A stretch of 5,324 nucleotides of DNA from Bacteroidota bacterium (GTDB lineage Bacteria > Bacteroidota > UBA10030 > UBA6906). The notes below the pieces were generated by a model, which saw only the letters and a list, made by a program, of their open reading frames with translations, had not been told where the DNA came from and ran no database searches. Position 1 is the first letter of the stretch. Every line of letters begins with the position of its first letter. Of the stretch, positions 1 to 5,324 are shown in pieces. The stretch spans positions 1-5,324 of the forward strand of contig JAERML010000122.1 in assembly GCA_016844425.1 (NCBI GenBank), in the 5' to 3' direction. A program made the translations under genes and the position numbers.

Positions 1-1257
1 GACCATGAAGAAGTAGGATTGCTCCCAAGGTTTGGGATCCCGCACAATGGGCGCGTAGTACTTCACGTCCAGAAAAATGAAGTTCTTCACCAGCTCGAGC
101 CACGTGTGGACGAAGATGATCGAGCTGTAGTACTGGACGCCGATGCTGTACATGTTCGACCCCTGTCGGGTGTACTCGACTTTCAGGATCGGACTGAAGT
201 AATCGCTCTTCTTGGCTGTGTTAATCTTGTACCCGGCCGGCGCCTCGCCCCGCCCGACCTGATGATAGCCAATACCTCCCGTCAGGGTAAAGACATTCTC
301 TTTGCCCCACGGAGTGTCCCTGCGCGAATAGTAGAGCTGTCCGATCGTGTGAAGATAATAGATGTTCGCACGATCGACGATGTTGGCGGGGTTGGTCACG
401 TGTGTCAGCTCCCCGATGCTGAACTTCGCCCCAACCGCCTCGGTCACAAACGGCTGCTCGAATTCCCCCGAGATCCCCTTGGGTCCGTTCAGCAAGCGTG
501 GACGGATCGACAGCGCTTCGATTTGATCGAAGGTCCCTGGAGCACCAAAGCGCATCGGCGCAATGATTCCCAACTTAAAGCGATCGAAGATCGTCATCAC
601 GCGGAGCGCGCCGGCTGACCAGAAGTGGTATCCGATTTCATCGAAGCCGAGTTTTGCCTCAAGTCCCCAGCCATTACTGAAGAGCAACCCCGCGCCAAAT
701 GCCGACGCGGTGATACCGGCGAATTTTGGTGGAACGCCGAAGGTGAGGGTCGTCCTCGGTTTACTGGGGGTCCGATCGACTTCTTCCAGATCGTAGTCAG
801 CGGAGAGAATCTTGGACCGCAATGAATCGCTGAGATGCACCTGTGTGTCACGCCGTCCCATCACTGCTGATCCCACGGAGAGCTCCATGAGTTCGGTCGA
901 TCCCGGATTAGCAATGACCGTTACGGTGGCATCTCGCTGGACATCGGGAAAGCGGAGACGAAACGCCCGGTTGATGCGTTCGCGCAGGTCGTCGTCCTTC
1001 ACAACCCATGTCGGATAGTGCACCTTGTACACACTGTCCACCACGTTCAACGCCTCGAGCATTCGCTCCATGCGGAGTTTATCCTGTCGCTTCTCTTCGA
1101 GCACCGAGCGAAAGAGACTCACCGAATCGGCGGGGGCAGCCGGCTGAGACACTTGTGCAGTTGTCGGCGCGGACCCCGCAACCATCCAGAGCATGAAACA
1201 AACCCTGCATACAAGTTGAATCTCCCGTACAATCACATGTCGCTTCAAAGTCGTCAT
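1..1257 (-). CDS. Putative outer membrane beta-barrel protein, paralog of its upstream neighbour (3' end beyond window)
   Basis: An open frame of 419 codons runs without a stop from an ATG at 1257 to the left edge. I do not recognise a named family. The N-terminus looks like a signal peptide: basic residues K5, R6 and R11, a hydrophobic stretch around residues 15-30, and a possible cleavage after TTA near residue 34. Residues about 45-175 are mixed and charged. The rest, about 180-419, alternates polar and aromatic residues as in beta-barrel strands (examples: IGVQYYSSIIFV, FLDVKYYAPIV). It aligns with the gene just upstream over most of its length, best at GLEAKLGFDEIGYHFWSAG (residues 198-216) and at the C-terminus, where the alignment predicts about 8 missing residues. 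The start lies 12 bases after the neighbour's stop, so co-transcription is likely. No clear Shine-Dalgarno precedes it; M22 and M25 are alternative starts but would remove the basic n-region. Function is unknown. Confidence 0.85.
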   Translation of the reverse strand, partial: MTTLKRHVIVREIQLVCRVCFMLWMVAGSAPTTAQVSQPAAPADSVSLFRSVLEEKRQDKLRMERMLEALNVVDSVYKVHYPTWVVKDDDLRERINRAFRLRFPDVQRDATVTVIANPGSTELMELSVGSAVMGRRDTQVHLSDSLRSKILSADYDLEEVDRTPSKPRTTLTFGVPPKFAGITASAFGAGLLFSNGWGLEAKLGFDEIGYHFWSAGALRVMTIFDRFKLGIIAPMRFGAPGTFDQIEALSIRPRLLNGPKGISGEFEQPFVTEAVGAKFSIGELTHVTNPANIVDRANIYYLHTIGQLYYSRRDTPWGKENVFTLTGGIGYHQVGRGEAPAGYKINTAKKSDYFSPILKVEYTRQGSNMYSIGVQYYSSIIFVHTWLELVKNFIFLDVKYYAPIVRDPKPWEQSYFFMV

Positions 1258-1269
1258 CGTATCATCGAG

Positions 1270-2601
1270 CTAGAATGTAAGATGAAGTCGTGGTGAGATG
1301 AGGAGAAAGTCCGAGTTCTGCCATTTTGCATAGTCCGCAGTGATCGGCCAAATATATTTCATCTCAAGACTCAGCAGGTTCGGCAGAATCTCCATCGCGC
1401 CAGTCAGCGAGATGGTCAGATTGTAGTACTGCAGGCCTGCACTGAACTTCTCCGTCACGTCCTTGTTCACGTATTCAAACTTGATCAAGGGGCTTCCGAA
1501 TCGCTGTGGATCGCCGGCAACAATCGCTTGTTCAACGCCCGTCCCTGAAGGACGTTGCTCAAGCCGTGCCTCCACCACGCGATGGATACCTCCTCCCACC
1601 TTGACGCGGACAAAATTTTTGGGATTGAATGCGAGACCGAAGGAGTAGTACATCTGCAACACACCGGTGATGTACGCAAAGTCATTGGGATCGGTGAGGC
1701 CGTCGGTATCGCTTTCCGTCAGGCGCGAGACCGAAAGGAATGCCCCGAAGGGACCGAGATCGATTTCTCCGAGGATACCACGTGTCCCGTTCAATTTCCG
1801 GCCTTTGATGACAAACGGCGGGAAGAGTGTGGAAGAGTTCCTCCCCGCTCGCATAGGAATCTGGAAGCCGAATTTGAAGCGCTCGTATGTGGCAAGGAAG
1901 GCAATGTTCCCGGCCGTCCAGAACGGAAACCCTATCTCTTCATAGCCCAGTTTGACCTCTCCTCCCCAGCGAGGGCCCACCTTGAACGCCGCGCCGAACA
2001 GCGAAAGATCCACCCGCACATTCACGGGGTGCGGATTGCTTGCTAAAGTCAGTGGTGTGAATTTATCGAGCAGCCGATCGTACGGCATCAACTGGGACTC
2101 GTCTTCCGTGGGGAGGATAAAATCGGGATCGCGTAGTTCGATGTCCTTCGAGTAGCGGTAGCTCCTCACCACTTTCTGGTACAAGTCCCGGTCGGAGGAG
2201 TTCTGCAGCGCTCTCTTGAGGGTCATGCCCTTGAACACGGCCGTCCCAAACCGAATCTCGATAATGTCATCCGATGCCGCTGCGAGCACCTGGGCTTCGG
2301 CCCCTGCTTCCGATTGGATCGAGGAGTCGGCCTCCATCAATGCGAAGAACAGGGAATCCCGCAACATCGGACTGCTGATGATCCATGACTTCACACCGGT
2401 GTGCTGAAGGGCCCGACGATCAACCGTGGAGGCTTCGAGGAAATGCTGGAGGAGAGTGATTTCCTCGTCATACCTTTTGATCGAATCGCGCAATGCCTGC
2501 ACCGCAGAACGTTCAACTGTCTGGGAGTCTCCCTGTCCGGGGCAAACAACTGAAGCAGCGACAAAAACAACGAGTATCCAGCCGGGGGTACGCACCATCA
2601 T
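1270..2601 (-). CDS. Putative outer membrane beta-barrel protein with helical N-terminal region
   Basis: This 443-residue protein has a signal peptide: R4, a hydrophobic core at about residues 8-20, and probable cleavage around residues 21-26. Residues about 30-60 look helical and charged, and about 60-190 are mixed. From about 193 to the end there are repeated amphipathic, aromatic-rich beta strands, and the protein ends in LHLTF. A C-terminal phenylalanine after a beta strand is the usual signal for outer membrane barrel assembly. A cysteine at position 20 is preceded by SVV, a poor lipobox, so a lipoprotein is less likely. The key shared block with the downstream paralog is GGEVKLGYEEIGFPFWTAG (213-231). 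Two ATG codons stand in tandem at 2601 and 2598; a weak GGAG lies at 2612-2615. It is probably the first gene of a two-gene operon driven by the promoter near 2649-2677. I recognise no named family; the location is inferred, the function unknown. Confidence 0.85.
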   Translation of the reverse strand: MMVRTPGWILVVFVAASVVCPGQGDSQTVERSAVQALRDSIKRYDEEITLLQHFLEASTVDRRALQHTGVKSWIISSPMLRDSLFFALMEADSSIQSEAGAEAQVLAAASDDIIEIRFGTAVFKGMTLKRALQNSSDRDLYQKVVRSYRYSKDIELRDPDFILPTEDESQLMPYDRLLDKFTPLTLASNPHPVNVRVDLSLFGAAFKVGPRWGGEVKLGYEEIGFPFWTAGNIAFLATYERFKFGFQIPMRAGRNSSTLFPPFVIKGRKLNGTRGILGEIDLGPFGAFLSVSRLTESDTDGLTDPNDFAYITGVLQMYYSFGLAFNPKNFVRVKVGGGIHRVVEARLEQRPSGTGVEQAIVAGDPQRFGSPLIKFEYVNKDVTEKFSAGLQYYNLTISLTGAMEILPNLLSLEMKYIWPITADYAKWQNSDFLLISPRLHLTF

Positions 2602-2648
2602 CCTACATCAACTCCGATCAAGAATAGAGGAAAGAACTCACACGATGT

Positions 2649-2677
2649 ATCATATAATATCTGGCAAACGCCGTAAA
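2649..2677 (-). promoter_or_regulatory. Candidate sigma-70-type promoter for the outer membrane protein pair
   Basis: On the minus strand a -35-like TTTACG (2672-2677) and a -10-like TATGAT (2649-2654) are separated by exactly 17 bases. The first matches the TTGACA consensus at four of six bases, the second matches TATAAT at five of six. Transcription would start near 2642, leaving a leader of about 40 bases before the ATG at 2601. The position, in the only gap between two minus-strand genes, supports it. A Bacteroidota-type TAnnTTTG -7 element is not evident here. Confidence 0.45.
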
Positions 2678-2799
2678 CAATCAACAATGCCGCCGCGAGG
2701 TCATGATCGCGTATCGTTGGGTTCACTATTGAAGAACGAACAACGTTCAGAGAGGTCCCCGACAGCGGAACATATCATCTCCCCCAAGATTGAAGTAGA

Positions 2800-2815
2800 A
2801 ACACGAGGCCGTGTT
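2800..2815 (-). terminator. Weak hairpin overlapping the stop of the HD/PycTM gene
   Basis: AACACG and CGTGTT form a perfect six-base-pair stem with a four-base loop. The stem begins inside the TAA stop codon (2814-2816) of the HD/PycTM gene. The bases after it on the minus strand (TCTACTTC) are only moderately T-rich, so intrinsic termination would be weak. The rest of the 212-base gap (2602-2813) holds the promoter candidate at 2649-2677, a small GAACG/CGTTC inverted repeat at 2734-2748, and no convincing gene. Confidence 0.3.
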
Positions 2816-4097
2816 ATTGCACGGGCGGCGGTGCCTTGAGCAGAGCAATGACGAACGCCAGCACCGAGACAACGAGACCATACATGAAAATGTTATAGCA
2901 AATTCTGAGATAGCGATACTTCCTGCCAAGAACCTTCCCGAGGTAATACAGATCTTTGATCATACTTCCGTACAGATAATCGCTGTCGTTCATCATCTCT
3001 TTCATACCCCAGGTGAAGTCCTCCAGCGTGGAGTTATGGAAGTTCCCGAAGAAGAGGAGGTTCGCCCGTTTCTGCTCGATGTCTTCCCGCGTGAATGTCC
3101 CCGTCGTCACGTTCGGCCGTGTCGCAAGGATCGCGAAGATCATGGCCGTGAGGCAAACGGACATCAGAATGATCGTCGGGATGACCAGATGCAGGTTGGT
3201 GTCGAGCTTATTCAGTAGCAGACCCCCCACGACCGAGATAACGAGGGCGTTCGTGGTGATCATGATGTTGGCCTTTTGATCGGCGAGAGCACTCAGGTCC
3301 AGGTGATTTTTCGGCACGACCCGGAACATCGTTTCAATGCCCCGTTCCGGCCTCTTCTCCTTTTCGATCTTGGTGGCTAGCCTCTCCTTCTTCAACCGGA
3401 CCTTTTCTTCGTTATCCTGACTCCGGCCCGTAGCACCACGGAGCCGATCCTGCAACTCGATGAGGTTCTTTGTCCTTCGCGCGGCAAACTCTGCTTGCGC
3501 GTATTTTGTGTGGAAACTGTTCTTTGACACAAAGTCGATGTTGATGTTAAGCCACTCGACCTCGGGGATCGTCTTGCCGCTCCGGAGCTCCCACTCCAGC
3601 CGCATCAGCTCCCCCCGTTCGAAAAAGCGCTTCTTGCCGAGGTGGACCAGGTCGGCATCACACACAATCTGCTCGATCACGTTCCGCGGCTCCTGGGGAA
3701 TTCTGGTGGCACGGATGCAGCCAAGGATTTGCTCAGTCTTTTCCTGGGAGACGCCGTGTGTTTGCAGGAATGTGGCCGCACGCTCTGCGCCCTTTTCCTC
3801 GTGGCCATCCACAGTGTCAATGTACCCCACATCGTGGAACCATGCAGCAACCATGACCGCCTCATAGTCGGACTTGCTGAGCTTTGAGGCCTCTGCAATC
3901 TCCTCGCAAGCTTCCACCACCTGGAGTGTATGATCCATATTATGGTAGACGGCCCACGAAGGGAGTTTCTCCTGAAAGAGCGTCGAGACGTGTGCGGCGG
4001 CTTTCCGAATGATATCGGTGGTACCAACCATGAGAGACTCTGCAATGTGGAATCTGACGAGCCGGGTCTGCGGGCCAACCCGATGTGACACAAACAT
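2814..4097 (-). CDS. HD domain protein fused to a Pycsar-effector-type transmembrane domain (PycTM-like)
   Basis: This 427-residue protein has two parts. Residues about 28-200 form an HD-superfamily phosphohydrolase domain with the expected metal ligands: H52/H56 in YHNMDHT, H88-D89 in AAWFHDVGY, H99, and D147/D149 in CDADL. A charged linker (about 205-252) follows. Residues about 257-422 match the Pycsar effector membrane domain (formerly DUF5706): FRVVPKNHLDLSALADQKA, then membrane segments at about 277-297 and 302-325, the signature TRPNVTTGTFTREDI (327-340 region), NLLFFGNFHNSTLEDF, and a last membrane segment at about 401-420. In Pycsar systems this domain senses cCMP or cUMP and damages the inner membrane; HD domains commonly hydrolyse phosphate esters including cyclic nucleotides. 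The substrate here is unknown. M23 (4031) is an alternative start that fits the HD domain boundary better; neither start has a clear ribosome binding site. It lies downstream of udk and the PPK2 remnant, and no cyclase gene is present nearby. Confidence 0.9.
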   Translation of the reverse strand: MFVSHRVGPQTRLVRFHIAESLMVGTTDIIRKAAAHVSTLFQEKLPSWAVYHNMDHTLQVVEACEEIAEASKLSKSDYEAVMVAAWFHDVGYIDTVDGHEEKGAERAATFLQTHGVSQEKTEQILGCIRATRIPQEPRNVIEQIVCDADLVHLGKKRFFERGELMRLEWELRSGKTIPEVEWLNINIDFVSKNSFHTKYAQAEFAARRTKNLIELQDRLRGATGRSQDNEEKVRLKKERLATKIEKEKRPERGIETMFRVVPKNHLDLSALADQKANIMITTNALVISVVGGLLLNKLDTNLHLVIPTIILMSVCLTAMIFAILATRPNVTTGTFTREDIEQKRANLLFFGNFHNSTLEDFTWGMKEMMNDSDYLYGSMIKDLYYLGKVLGRKYRYLRICYNIFMYGLVVSVLAFVIALLKAPPPVQ

Positions 4098-4145
4098 AGG
4101 GAAATTATCGGTCTAATCCAACGTGAGCCCGCCTGCCGGCTCCGT

Positions 4146-4282
4146 TTACTCATCCTCTAGCATCTTCTTTGCGGCCTGGAGTTCTTTCTTTTTTTGTCCT
4201 TAGACTTGCCCGTTTCTCCGGTACTGTAGTCAAGCAAGCGGATCTTCTTCCCGGGCGGAACAATGAAGCCATCATGGTTCAT
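4146..4282 (-). pseudogene. Truncated, frameshifted PPK2-family polyphosphate kinase remnant
   Basis: An ATG at 4282, with GAGGGGG (4291-4297) eight bases upstream, opens a frame overlapping the udk stop by 11 bases, a typical operon junction. Uninterrupted, it encodes 41 residues and stops at 4157. The first part, with PPGKKIRLLDYSTGETG and KSKDK, resembles the N-terminus of PPK2 proteins (a 'PGKKIKLSDYDP..TG.YKDKEEA' pattern from memory). After that the frame turns into an arginine-rich tail. Adding one base at the seven-T run (plus strand 4189-4195) restores a PPK2-like helix, KKKKELQAAKKMLEDE, and then a TAA at 4146. Even corrected, it has about 45 residues against the roughly 230-300 of PPK2, and lacks the Walker A region. 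PPK2 enzymes move phosphate between polyphosphate and nucleotides, which would suit a udk neighbour. It is most likely a decayed gene; a genuine small protein cannot be excluded. Confidence 0.6.
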
Positions 4283-4985
4283 GTCGATTGCCCCCTCTTT
4301 CCTTTAGCAACGTCTTTATCTTCGTGACCACCATGTCAATGGCAACTGTGTTCTCTGCCCCGCGCGGGATGATGATATCCGCGTACAACTTGCTTGGCTC
4401 TACAAACTCCAGGTGCATCGGTTTCACGGTGGTGACATACTGGTCCATGACAGACTCGATCGACCGCCCCCGTTCAAGGATGTCCCGCCGCATGCGTCGC
4501 AGCAGACGCTCGTCGGCATCGGTATCCACAAAGATCTTGATGTCCATCAGTTGCCGCAGACGCTTGTCCGAAAAAATCAATATGCCATCAACAATAATGA
4601 TCTCCGTCGGGTCGACACGCCGCGTCGAGTCCATCCTCCGATGCGTGGTGAAATTATACATGGGTTGCTCGATGGTCTTCCCCGCCCTGAGGGCGCTGAG
4701 ATGCATCACCAGCAAATCTGTCTCGAGCGAGTCCGGGTGGTCAAAGTTGATCAGATCCGGGGTCAGACCGCCGTACGTGCTGAGGTCTTTGTAATACGAA
4801 TCGTGTTGAATGACGGCAACCCGTTTTCTGTCGAGGTGTTCGAGAATGCTGTTTGTAACTGTGGTCTTGCCGGATCCTGTTCCTCCGGCTATACCAATGA
4901 CGAGTGTTTTCACTGGACAAGGGAAATGGTTGAGAGCTGATCGATCCCCTGCGGAAGGGAATGGCCTCGGGGCTGAAACAAGCAT
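4272..4985 (-). CDS. udk: Uridine/cytidine kinase
   Basis: The enzyme phosphorylates uridine and cytidine to UMP and CMP in the cytosol (pyrimidine salvage). The family motifs are all present: the P-loop GIAGGTGSGKTT, the nucleoside-site HDSYYKD, NFDHPDS, PMYNFTTHRR, a Walker B strand IIIVDGILIF, and the lid helix region RRMRRDILERGRSIESVMDQY followed by the conserved VKPMHLEFVEPSK. The start is uncertain. The ATG chosen (4985) has an excellent ribosome binding site, GGGGAGGG (4992-4999), six bases upstream, and gives 237 residues with a 24-residue extension before the conserved core. A GTG at 4913 gives VKTLVIGIAGG, 213 residues, which fits the usual family start and length (about 205-215) but has no ribosome binding site. 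The frame is open further up to an ATG at 5135, which is unlikely. The stop overlaps the start of the PPK2 remnant, so the two were probably co-transcribed. Confidence 0.93.
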   Translation of the reverse strand: MLVSAPRPFPSAGDRSALNHFPCPVKTLVIGIAGGTGSGKTTVTNSILEHLDRKRVAVIQHDSYYKDLSTYGGLTPDLINFDHPDSLETDLLVMHLSALRAGKTIEQPMYNFTTHRRMDSTRRVDPTEIIIVDGILIFSDKRLRQLMDIKIFVDTDADERLLRRMRRDILERGRSIESVMDQYVTTVKPMHLEFVEPSKLYADIIIPRGAENTVAIDMVVTKIKTLLKERGGNRHEP

Positions 4986-4991
4986 ACGAAA

Positions 4992-4999
4992 CCCTCCCC
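4992..4999 (-). promoter_or_regulatory. Strong ribosome binding site that may set the udk start
   Basis: On the minus strand GGGGAGGG stands six bases before the ATG at 4985. It is one of the best Shine-Dalgarno matches in the window and is the reason for choosing this start over the GTG at 4913, which fits the protein family better. Confidence 0.5.
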
Positions 5000-5206
5000 T
5001 GACCCGCAAGGAGCCCGTTTCCCTTTCTTCCAACTCCTGAGAAATATGGATGGTCCATTTCTTCATTTGGGAAAAATCCAACGTCGGGGTCGTCCTGCGC
5101 ATATTGGAATCGCCTGGTGTTGAGTGAATCAACAATAAAAATGGCGTTCCCTGCGGTGAATTTCACGGTACTGAACTAGATCATTCGAGGAGCAAGGACT
5201 ATCGCA

Positions 5207-5222
5207 GGGCATGGAATTTGCC
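5207..5222 (+). promoter_or_regulatory. Candidate sigma-54 (-24/-12) promoter for the plus-strand gene
   Basis: GGGCATGGAATTTGCC has the near-invariant GG (5208-5209) and GC (5220-5221) ten bases apart. It agrees with the TGGCACGnnnnTTGCW consensus except at three positions (first T, the C after GGCA, and the last base). The start site would fall near 5233, about 38 bases before the ATG. A TATATAT stretch at 5226-5232 could instead be a -10 element, but no good -35 accompanies it. Confidence 0.35.
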
Positions 5223-5258
5223 CTCTATATATGAGGACCACACCGTTTCTGACCTAAC

Positions 5259-5264
5259 AAGGAG
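5259..5264 (+). promoter_or_regulatory. Ribosome binding site of the plus-strand gene
   Basis: AAGGAG lies six bases before the ATG at 5271, an optimal match and spacing. It is the main support for calling a gene whose visible part is only 18 codons long. Confidence 0.7.
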
Positions 5265-5270
5265 ACCGCC

Positions 5271-5324
5271 ATGGGACTCGTCAATTCATTTACCGGGGAG
5301 CGGAGGGAGCAATACTCCATCTCT
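5271..5324 (+). CDS. Start of an unidentified protein (3' end beyond window)
   Basis: Only 18 codons are visible, with no stop before the right edge. The translation begins MGLVNSFTGERREQYSIS, which has no signal peptide or membrane segment and matches no family I can name. The call rests on the optimal AAGGAG six bases upstream, the promoter-like element before it, and the long divergent gap to udk. It is the only gene in the window on the plus strand. Confidence 0.65.
   Translation, partial: MGLVNSFTGERREQYSIS

Larger units (their letters stand above)
4986..5270. other. Divergent intergenic region between udk and the plus-strand gene
   Basis: These 285 bases separate the likely udk start from the divergent gene at 5271. 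They hold the udk ribosome binding site, a near-palindrome GTGAA-T-TTCAC at 5156-5166, a sigma-54-like element at 5207-5222, and the AAGGAG at 5259-5264. No clear sigma-70 promoter for udk was found. Two minus-strand frames stay open through much of the region but show no recognisable protein, so no gene is called. Confidence 0.6.

Noticed and set aside
19..618. Plus-strand frame of 199 residues over the left-edge gene
   Set aside because: It is antisense to the open minus-strand frame that has a signal peptide and a clear paralog next door; the plus-strand translation shows no domain and a low-complexity basic/acidic mix.
1258..1269. The two outer membrane protein genes as one gene split by a stop
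   Set aside because: Each has its own signal peptide and the same full-length architecture, so this is a tandem duplication, not a broken gene.
1555..2046. Plus-strand frame of 163 residues inside the outer membrane protein gene
   Set aside because: It lies fully antisense to a well supported gene and shows no recognisable motif.
2539..2544. Possible lipobox cysteine (C20) in the 443-residue protein
   Set aside because: The residues before the cysteine are SVV, and the -1 position lacks the required small residue; the C-terminal barrel signature also suits an ordinary secreted outer membrane protein better.
2653..2658. Perfect TATAAT on the plus strand
   Set aside because: There is no -35-like sequence 17 bases upstream and no plus-strand gene downstream; it is a by-product of the AT-rich minus-strand -10 area.
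2734..2748. GAACG/CGTTC inverted repeat
   Set aside because: The five-base-pair stem with a five-base loop has no T-tract beside it and is short enough to be chance.
3677..4153. Minus-strand frame of 158 residues, rich in R, S and W
   Set aside because: It overlaps the HD domain coding region in a different frame; the HD frame carries the conserved motifs.
4741..5166. Minus-strand frame of 141 residues beginning with GTG at 5166
   Set aside because: Its second half overlaps udk out of frame, it has no ribosome binding site, and its first part matches nothing I recognise. A small gene in 4986-5166 is not excluded but not supported.
2814..5324. A complete Pycsar operon
   Set aside because: No adenylate/guanylate-cyclase-type pyrimidine cyclase is encoded in the window, and the 18 visible residues of the right-edge gene do not identify it as one.
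1..5324. tRNA, rRNA, CRISPR array, transposase or attachment site
   Set aside because: No cloverleaf-like sequence, spaced direct repeats, transposase motifs or terminal inverted repeats were seen on either strand.

Overview
The window reads as a chromosomal segment from a bacterium with outer membrane proteins. It is moderately to fairly GC-rich by eye. The best lineage guess is the Bacteroidota/Chlorobiota/Ignavibacteria side of the FCB group. That guess rests mainly on the HD-plus-Pycsar-type transmembrane fusion, an architecture I associate with that group, and on unfamiliar lineage-type outer membrane proteins. It is inference, not proof. Good Shine-Dalgarno sequences precede some starts (AAGGAG before the plus-strand gene at 5271, GAGGGGG before the small frame at 4282, GGGGAGGG before a possible udk start at 4985), while other genes have none.

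All but one of the genes lie on the minus strand, so in transcription order one reads from right to left. First comes udk (uridine/cytidine kinase, stop at 4272). Overlapping its stop by 11 bases is a short frame (4282 to 4157) whose N-terminus resembles polyphosphate kinase 2 (PPK2). It breaks at a seven-base homopolymer and, even when the frame is restored, stops after 45 residues, so it looks like a PPK2 remnant. Next is a 427-residue protein with an N-terminal HD phosphohydrolase domain and a C-terminal Pycsar-effector-type membrane domain (2814-4097). After a 212-base gap holding a plausible sigma-70-type promoter come two tandem genes, 12 bases apart, for secreted, probably outer-membrane beta-barrel proteins (1270-2601 and 1-1257). 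These two are paralogs of each other; the second runs off the left edge, missing about 8 codons.

At the right edge a divergent plus-strand gene begins at 5271 and only 18 codons are visible. The divergent region between it and udk holds a sigma-54-like promoter candidate.

The most interesting part is the udk / ppk2-remnant / HD-PycTM cluster. It joins nucleotide metabolism genes to a protein that combines a putative nucleotide hydrolase domain with a membrane domain known from cyclic-pyrimidine-nucleotide anti-phage signalling. No pyrimidine cyclase is in the window. No tRNA, rRNA, CRISPR array, insertion sequence or attachment site was seen.
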